Shown here one piece after another: positions 1 through 5,992 of a stretch of 5,992 nt of DNA. Source of the DNA: Pseudomonadota bacterium (GTDB lineage: Bacteria; Pseudomonadota; Gammaproteobacteria; Burkholderiales; Casimicrobiaceae). Location of the stretch: the NCBI GenBank assembly GCA_022709775.1, contig JAKLIE010000137.1, positions 1 through 5,992 of the forward strand, given 5' to 3'. A program made the translations under genes and the position numbers. Position 1 is the first letter of the stretch. Each line of letters begins with the position of its first letter. Under the pieces are notes generated by a model. The model was not told the DNA's origin and made no database searches. It saw only the letters and a program-made list of their open reading frames with translations.

Positions 1-436
1 GTATCCGGAGGTCGACGACTCGATCGAGATCGAGATCAACCCGGCCGACCTGCGCATCGACACCTACCGTGCCTCGGGCGCGGGCGGCCAGCACATCAAC
101 AAGACCGACTCCGCGGTGCGCATCACGCACCTGCCGACCAACATCGTCGTGCAGTGCCAGAACGACCGGTCGCAGCACCGCAACCGCGCCGAGGCGATGG
201 CGATGATGAAGGCGAAGCTCTACGAGCTCGAGCTCCGCAAGCGCCAGGCCGCGCAGCAGAAGCTCGAGGACAGCAAGACCGACATCGGCTGGGGCCACCA
301 GATCCGCAGCTACGTGCTCGACCAGTCGCGGATCAAGGACCTGCGCACGAACCACGAGGTCGGCGACACCCAGCGCGTGCTCGACGGCGACCTCGACGAT
401 TTCATCGCCGCGAGCCTCAAGCAGGGCGTGCAGTGA
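1..436 (+). CDS. prfB: Peptide chain release factor 2 (RF2), C-terminal part, 5' end outside the window
   Basis: RF2 recognises UGA and UAA stop codons in the ribosomal A site and triggers hydrolysis of peptidyl-tRNA. The first complete codon is at position 2, and 144 codons precede the TGA at 434-436, roughly the last 40% of a family of about 365 residues. The universal GGQ catalytic motif lies at 83-91 within [19 protein letters not shown]. Its Gln is the residue methylated by PrmC in this family. The following [12 protein letters not shown] stretch and the C-terminal helix region ([16 protein letters not shown]) are typical of RF2. The codon-recognition domain and any programmed frameshift site near the start are upstream and cannot be judged. 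The stop codon overlaps the GTG proposed as the start of the next gene, which suggests translational coupling. The distinction from RF1 rests on overall sequence resemblance and on lysS lying downstream, an arrangement also seen in E. coli. Confidence 0.96.
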   Translation, partial: YPEVDDSIEIEINPADLRIDTYRASGAGGQHINKTDSAVRITHLPTNIVVQCQNDRSQHRNRAEAMAMMKAKLYELELRKRQAAQQKLEDSKTDIGWGHQIRSYVLDQSRIKDLRTNHEVGDTQRVLDGDLDDFIAASLKQGVQ

Positions 437-1290
437 GGCCCCCCCCGAAGCGGCCTTCGGCCGCCGCCCCCCAGGGGGCACCGCGGCCCGAGGGCGATCT
501 CGGGGCGGCCCGTCGATCGCCCAGGGCCGCGGTCGGCGCTGCGGGGCCGCTCGAGCGCCCCCCGAAGCGGCCTTCGGCCGCCGCCCCCCTGGGGGCGCGA
601 GCCGCATTCATCTTCGACATCGACGGCACGATCATCGACTCGATGCCTTTTCATGGGAAGTCGTGGGAAGCGTTCTTCGCGCGCCACGGCGTCCGCTACG
701 AGGGCGAGGCGTTCCTGCGCGCGACCGCGGGCCGCACCGGCACCGAGATCATGCGCGAGCGGTTCGGTCCGATGAGCGACGAGGCCGCGTGGGCGCTGGT
801 GCACGAGAAGGAAGACGTCTACCGCGAGCTGTTCCGCCCGGTGTTCCGCGAGATCGAGGGCTTCCGCGCCTTCGCGCGCCGGGCGCGCGCCGAGGGCGTG
901 AAGGTCGCGTGCGCGACCGCGGGTGACGCGAAGAACATCGCGTTCGCGCTCGCGGGCCTCGGCATGGAGGGCGAGTTCGACGCGCTCGCCGGCGCGCACG
1001 ATGTCGCGCGCGGCAAGCCCGAGCCCGACCTGTTCCTGCTCGCGGCGCAGCGCATGGGCGCCGATCCCGCCCGCTGCATCGTGTTCGAGGACGCGCCGCT
1101 CGGCATCGAGGGCGCGCGTCGCGCGGGCATGCACGCCGTGGGCATCACGTCGGGCGAGACGGCGGAGCGCCTCGCCGGTCCGCACGTGCTCGCTGCGATT
1201 CCCCACTACCGCGGACTCGCGCCGCGCCACATCATCGACCTGGCCAACGACCGTGCGAGCCGCCCCGCCGCTCCCGCCGGCACCGCCTGA
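433..1290 (+). CDS. HAD-superfamily hydrolase, subfamily IA (beta-phosphoglucomutase/phosphatase-like)
   Basis: This is a predicted cytoplasmic HAD enzyme acting on a small phosphorylated metabolite; the substrate cannot be told from sequence. Counting from GTG 433 (285 aa), motif I is FDIDGT with nucleophile D62 and acid/base D64, followed by a helical cap domain (about 75-145). Motif II is T162 in CATAGD, motif III is K195 in GKPEPD, and motif IV is E219-D220 in VFEDAP. That set and the cap position fit the HAD-IA beta-PGM-like group. The core (codons from 601) is about 229 aa, the normal family length. The start is problematic. GTG 433 overlaps the prfB stop as GTGA and has a weak AGGG at 423-426. 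It is the only ATG/GTG/TTG downstream of the prfB catalytic region in this frame that keeps motif I, since the next, ATG 643, lies after it. This choice adds about 56 Pro/Arg/Ala-rich residues encoded by the palindromic repeats. CTG 589 is a non-standard alternative. lysS follows after 13 nt, so an operon is likely. Function class is confident; the start is not. Confidence 0.85.
   Translation: MRPPPKRPSAAAPQGAPRPEGDLGAARRSPRAAVGAAGPLERPPKRPSAAAPLGARAAFIFDIDGTIIDSMPFHGKSWEAFFARHGVRYEGEAFLRATAGRTGTEIMRERFGPMSDEAAWALVHEKEDVYRELFRPVFREIEGFRAFARRARAEGVKVACATAGDAKNIAFALAGLGMEGEFDALAGAHDVARGKPEPDLFLLAAQRMGADPARCIVFEDAPLGIEGARRAGMHAVGITSGETAERLAGPHVLAAIPHYRGLAPRHIIDLANDRASRPAAPAGTA
441..479 (+). repeat. 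Palindromic intergenic repeat, copy 1
   Basis: This 39-nt GC-rich element is repeated at 558-596 with one difference (A at 473, T at 590). It contains the hairpin gcggcc-ttc-ggccgc. An overlapping alternative is ccgaag-cggc-cttcgg, and the two cannot form together. A gcccc/ggggc arm closes the 3' end. It starts 4 nt after the prfB stop. From memory it resembles REP-like intergenic elements abundant in Burkholderiales genomes, which I could not verify here. No T-tract follows, so it is not an obvious intrinsic terminator. Confidence 0.85.
481..532 (+). repeat. Long imperfect inverted repeat between the two direct repeats
   Basis: The left arm at 481-499 and right arm at 515-532 pair almost completely: ccgcggccc with gggccgcgg (9 bp), then an internal GA/A mismatch, then gggcgatc with gatcgccc (8 bp). 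The 15-nt apical region can add a small cggg/cccg stem. The result is one long hairpin that fills nearly all the space between the direct repeats. In RNA it would be very stable. It is also read in frame by the HAD gene if GTG 433 is used. Confidence 0.8.
558..596 (+). repeat. Palindromic intergenic repeat, copy 2
   Basis: This is the second copy of the 39-nt element, matching 38 of 39 positions of copy 1 in direct orientation. The offset is exactly 117 nt, a multiple of three. In the HAD frame both copies therefore encode the same peptide, [10 protein letters not shown] followed by Q or L and GA. It ends five bases before the first codon of the recognisable HAD core (601), where a native start codon and ribosome binding site would be expected. 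Confidence 0.85.
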
Positions 1291-1303
1291 AGAGCCCCCT
1301 GCC

Positions 1304-2815
<1,512 letters not shown>

Positions 2816-2823
2816 TCCTTCGA

Positions 2824-2836
2824 GGGGTCTGACCCC
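2824..2836 (+). repeat. GGGGTC-T-GACCCC palindrome after lysS
   Basis: A perfect 6+6 nt inverted repeat around one central base begins 8 nt after the lysS stop. As a hairpin it would be ggggt-ctg-acccc, with no T-run after it, so intrinsic termination is unproven. A second weaker stem (cgaag at 2806-2810 with cttcg at 2818-2822) spans the lysS stop codon and extends by a bulge into the first Gs, so the two compete. The motif resembles, from memory, short palindromes found near REP-associated transposase (RAYT) elements. No such gene is in the window. Confidence 0.5.
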
Positions 2837-2896
2837 GGTCTTCGCCCCGTCCCGCATCCGCGCGAGCTCCGCCCGAGCCCCGGCGCGTGCGGACAG

Positions 2897-2913
2897 GTAC
2901 CCTGCCGGGGTAC
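2897..2913 (+). promoter_or_regulatory. CsoR-type operator 1, upstream of the copA -35 box
   Basis: gtaccc-tgccg-gggtac is a perfect 6-bp inverted repeat around a 5-nt GC centre. It has the TACCC-N5-GGGTA layout known for copper-responsive CsoR operators such as that of Bacillus subtilis copZA. It ends exactly where the -35 hexamer begins at 2914. The csoR gene at the end of the downstream operon supplies the matching regulator. Binding is inferred, not shown. Confidence 0.85.
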
Positions 2914-2941
2914 TTGACAATATACCTGGCAGGGGTATAAT
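2914..2941 (+). promoter_or_regulatory. Sigma-70 promoter of the copA-copZ-csoR operon
   Basis: TTGACA (2914-2919) and TATAAT (2936-2941) are both full consensus matches, separated by 16 nt. The AT-rich -10 region stands out sharply in this GC-rich DNA. A start 6-9 nt past the -10 box falls at about 2948-2950, on or just before the copA ATG. The 16-nt spacer argues against MerR/CueR-type activation, which uses a 19-20 nt spacer. It fits a strong promoter held down by a repressor. Confidence 0.9.
2921..2939 (+). promoter_or_regulatory. CsoR-type operator 2, in the copA promoter spacer and -10 box
   Basis: tatacc-tggcagg-ggtata is an inverted repeat with perfect 6-nt outer arms. Read as a 17-mer it gives ATACC..GGTAT around a GC centre, one mismatch from the symmetry of operator 1. 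Its right arm supplies four bases of the -10 hexamer, so an occupied site should exclude RNA polymerase. The centre is 25 bp from that of operator 1, about two and a half helical turns. Confidence 0.83.
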
Positions 2942-2949
2942 ATCCGCTC

Positions 2950-5238
<2,289 letters not shown>

Positions 5239-5244
5239 ACGAAC

Positions 5245-5251
5245 GAAAGGA
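5245..5251 (+). promoter_or_regulatory. Ribosome binding site of copZ
   Basis: gaaagga has an AAGGA core 6 nt before ATG 5258. It is the clearest Shine-Dalgarno sequence in the cop operon, in contrast to copA, which has none. It implies that the small chaperone is translated independently and probably in excess over the pump. Confidence 0.8.
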
Positions 5252-5257
5252 ACGACG

Positions 5258-5467
5258 ATGGAAACCGTCACGATCAACGTGCAGGGCATGACCTGCGGCG
5301 GCTGCGTCGCGAGCGTCACGCGCGTGCTGAAGGCTGTCCCGGGTGTCGACCAGGTCGACGTGAAGCTTTCGCCGGGGCAGGCGACCGTGCGCTACGACGC
5401 TTCGAAGGTCGCAGTGCCGGCGTTGAAGTCCGCGATCGTGGATGCCGGCTATGACGTCGCGGCCTAG
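5258..5467 (+). CDS. copZ: Copper chaperone, heavy-metal-associated domain protein
   Basis: This small soluble protein of 69 aa consists of a single ferredoxin-like HMA domain. Proteins of this type bind Cu(I) through the two cysteines of the GMTCxxC loop and pass it to the N-terminal domain of CopA; some also deliver copper to CsoR. Here the loop is G10-MTCGGC with C13 and C16. The remaining pattern (VTINV strand, helix, [14 protein letters not shown] strands, AIVDAGYDV end) covers the full domain with nothing missing. The domain diverges from the HMA domain of CopA in the metal loop (GG rather than AA between the cysteines) and in the rest of the helix, so it is not a recent duplicate. It starts 19 nt after copA with a good ribosome binding site, and its last 26 nt overlap csoR. 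A general heavy-metal chaperone (MerP-like) is the alternative, but MerP is usually periplasmic and no signal peptide is present. Confidence 0.93.
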   Translation: METVTINVQGMTCGGCVASVTRVLKAVPGVDQVDVKLSPGQATVRYDASKVAVPALKSAIVDAGYDVAA

Positions 5468-5810
5468 GGCCGCGAAGCGCGCGGCCGCGCCGGCTGCGGC
5501 GGAGCGGCACGTGCACGCCGGGCACGACCATCCGATCGCGCCGCGCGCGGACGCGCACCATGCTGCACTGGTGAAGCGCCTCAATCGCATCGAAGGCCAG
5601 GTCCGAGGCATCGGCAGGATGCTCGGCGAGGACCGCTACTGCGTCGACATCCTGACGCAGGTGTCCGCAGTGCGCTCGGCGCTCGACGCGCTCGGTCTCG
5701 AATTGCTCGAGCACCACCTGCACGGCTGCGTGCAGCAGGCGGTGAAATCGGGGCGGGGCGAGCCCGCGATCGACGAGGCGATGCACGTCATACGAAAGTT
5801 CGCGGGATGA
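5442..5810 (+). CDS. csoR: Copper-sensing transcriptional repressor, CsoR/RcnR family
   Basis: This is an all-helical DNA-binding repressor that releases its operator on binding Cu(I). The 122 aa include the family core from about residue 43 ([19 protein letters not shown]). The Cys-His-Cys copper triad is C67, H92, C96, with the same 25- and 4-residue spacings as C36/H61/C65 of Mycobacterium tuberculosis CsoR. Y66 and E112 fall where that protein has its second-shell Y35 and E81. This pattern favours Cu(I) sensing over the nickel (RcnR) or formaldehyde (FrmR) branches. The first 40 residues are an Arg/Ala-rich tail with an HVHAGHDH cluster and further histidines at 39-40, of unknown role. 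The start could be ATG 5442 or ATG 5451; neither has a strong ribosome binding site. Both lie inside copZ, so translation is probably coupled. The likely targets are the two palindromes before copA, making the circuit autoregulatory. Confidence 0.94.
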   Translation: MPAMTSRPRAAKRAAAPAAAERHVHAGHDHPIAPRADAHHAALVKRLNRIEGQVRGIGRMLGEDRYCVDILTQVSAVRSALDALGLELLEHHLHGCVQQAVKSGRGEPAIDEAMHVIRKFAG

Positions 5811-5837
5811 TCGCGTCGGGGAAAGGCGGAGGCGGAC

Positions 5838-5855
5838 CGACGGTCTCGACCGTCG
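5838..5855 (+). terminator. Hairpin after csoR, possible operon terminator
   Basis: cgacggt-ctcg-accgtcg is a perfect 7-bp stem with a 4-nt loop, 27 nt after the csoR stop. No T-run follows (tacgcccc), so it is not a classical intrinsic terminator. It may slow polymerase, assist Rho-dependent termination or protect the 3' end of the mRNA. The position between the cop operon and a tRNA gene with its own promoter makes a boundary role reasonable. Confidence 0.45.
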
Positions 5856-5879
5856 TACGCCCCGCAGGGTGACCCGGGC

Positions 5880-5919
5880 CGCGGGCAGGTCAAGCCGGCG
5901 TTTGCCGGGGCCGCCCGCG
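5880..5919 (+). other. Nested inverted repeat upstream of the tRNA-Pro promoter
   Basis: The outer arms cgcgggc (5880-5886) and gcccgcg (5913-5919) are a perfect 7-nt match. Inside them ccggc-gttt-gccgg (5895-5908) forms a second stem-loop. In a transcript reading through from csoR this would be a stable branched hairpin, again without a T-run. It overlaps the -35 region of the tRNA promoter. It could be a second terminator, a protein site or chance in GC-rich DNA. Confidence 0.35.
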
Positions 5920-5930
5920 AATGGCATAAT
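5902..5930 (+). promoter_or_regulatory. Predicted promoter of tRNA-Pro
   Basis: TTGCCG (5902-5907) and CATAAT (5925-5930) are spaced by 17 nt, close to sigma-70 consensus and well placed before the tRNA at 5940. The bases between the -10 box and the tRNA (cgcgcccct) are almost all G/C. Such a discriminator is typical of stable-RNA promoters under stringent (ppGpp) control. The 5' leader before RNase P cleavage would be only a few nucleotides. Confidence 0.7.
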
Positions 5931-5939
5931 CGCGCCCCT

Positions 5940-5992
5940 CGGGGTGTAGCGCAGCCTGGTAGCGCGCTTGCTTTGGGAGCAAGATGTCGCAG
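5940..5992 (+). tRNA. tRNA-Pro, anticodon TGG, 3' part outside the window
   Basis: The cloverleaf is clear as far as it goes. It has acceptor 5' strand cggggtg (5940-5946), TA at positions 8-9, D stem gcgc/gcgc (5949-5952 and 5962-5965) around a loop containing GG, and anticodon stem cttgc/gcaag (5967-5971 and 5979-5983). The loop tttggga places TGG at 5974-5976. The variable loop atgtc leads into the first bases of the T stem, where the window ends. The first base C and the TGG anticodon match bacterial tRNA-Pro. The UGG anticodon, once modified, typically reads most or all proline codons. It appears to be transcribed from its own promoter. Confidence 0.96.

Noticed and set aside
441..479. 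Intrinsic terminator after prfB
   Set aside because: There is no T-tract, the downstream HAD frame is open through the element, and lysS lacks an evident promoter of its own.
441..596. CRISPR array
   Set aside because: There are only two repeat units, the single spacer is itself an inverted repeat, and no cas genes are present.
923..1303. Upstream extension of the lysS frame
   Set aside because: The frame stays open but the extra sequence is Ser/Arg-rich and overlaps the HAD catalytic core. ATG 1304 gives the normal LysRS length.
2914..2941. CueR (MerR-family) regulated copA promoter
   Set aside because: The spacer is 16 nt rather than the 19-20 nt needed for MerR-type activation, the palindromes have the CsoR pattern, and a csoR gene is in the operon.
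5940..5992. tRNA-Pro as the attachment site of a genomic island carrying the cop genes
   Set aside because: Integration normally uses the 3' end of the tRNA, which lies outside the window. The cop genes are on the 5' side, and no integrase or flanking direct repeat is visible.

Overview
The window is very GC-rich DNA with dense coding and every recognisable gene on the + strand. Several things suggest a high-GC betaproteobacterium, probably of Burkholderiales type: the prfB-lysS gene order, the flavour of the LysRS and CsoR sequences, and a GC-rich palindromic intergenic repeat. No rRNA or taxon-specific marker is present, so this assignment is an inference.

Layout. (1) Positions 1-436 hold the C-terminal part of peptide chain release factor 2 (prfB), including the catalytic GGQ loop. 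(2) Positions 433-1290 hold a HAD-superfamily phosphatase or phosphomutase. Its core begins only near 601. The 164 bp between the prfB stop and the core contain two nearly identical 39-nt palindromic repeats, exactly 117 nt apart, flanking a long imperfect inverted repeat. The only normal start codon that keeps the catalytic aspartate is a GTG overlapping the prfB stop, so the repeat block would be translated as an N-terminal extension. (3) Positions 1304-2815 hold a complete class II lysyl-tRNA synthetase (lysS). (4) Positions 2816-2949 are intergenic. They hold a GGGGTC/GACCCC palindrome, then a consensus sigma-70 promoter (TTGACA, 16 nt, TATAAT) with two CsoR-type operator palindromes. (5) Positions 2950-5810 hold a compact copper-efflux operon: copA (Cu+-exporting P1B-1 ATPase), copZ (copper chaperone) and csoR (copper-sensing repressor). 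(6) Positions 5811-5939 are a short intergenic stretch with hairpins and a tRNA-type promoter. (7) From 5940 to the window end is the 5' two-thirds of a tRNA-Pro with anticodon TGG.

How it works together. The first three genes look like a translation-related operon, with the HAD enzyme's role in it unknown. The cop genes form a self-contained homeostasis circuit. CsoR without copper should sit on the two operators and block the strong promoter. Cu(I) binding to its Cys-His-Cys site should release it. CopZ can then carry Cu(I) to CopA for export, while csoR at the end of the same transcript closes a negative feedback loop. The most unusual points are the copA start codon, which coincides with the predicted transcription start (a likely leaderless mRNA), and the repeat block fused in frame to the HAD gene. 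I did not find a wholly new system. The copper operon is a known type with an unusually compact control region.
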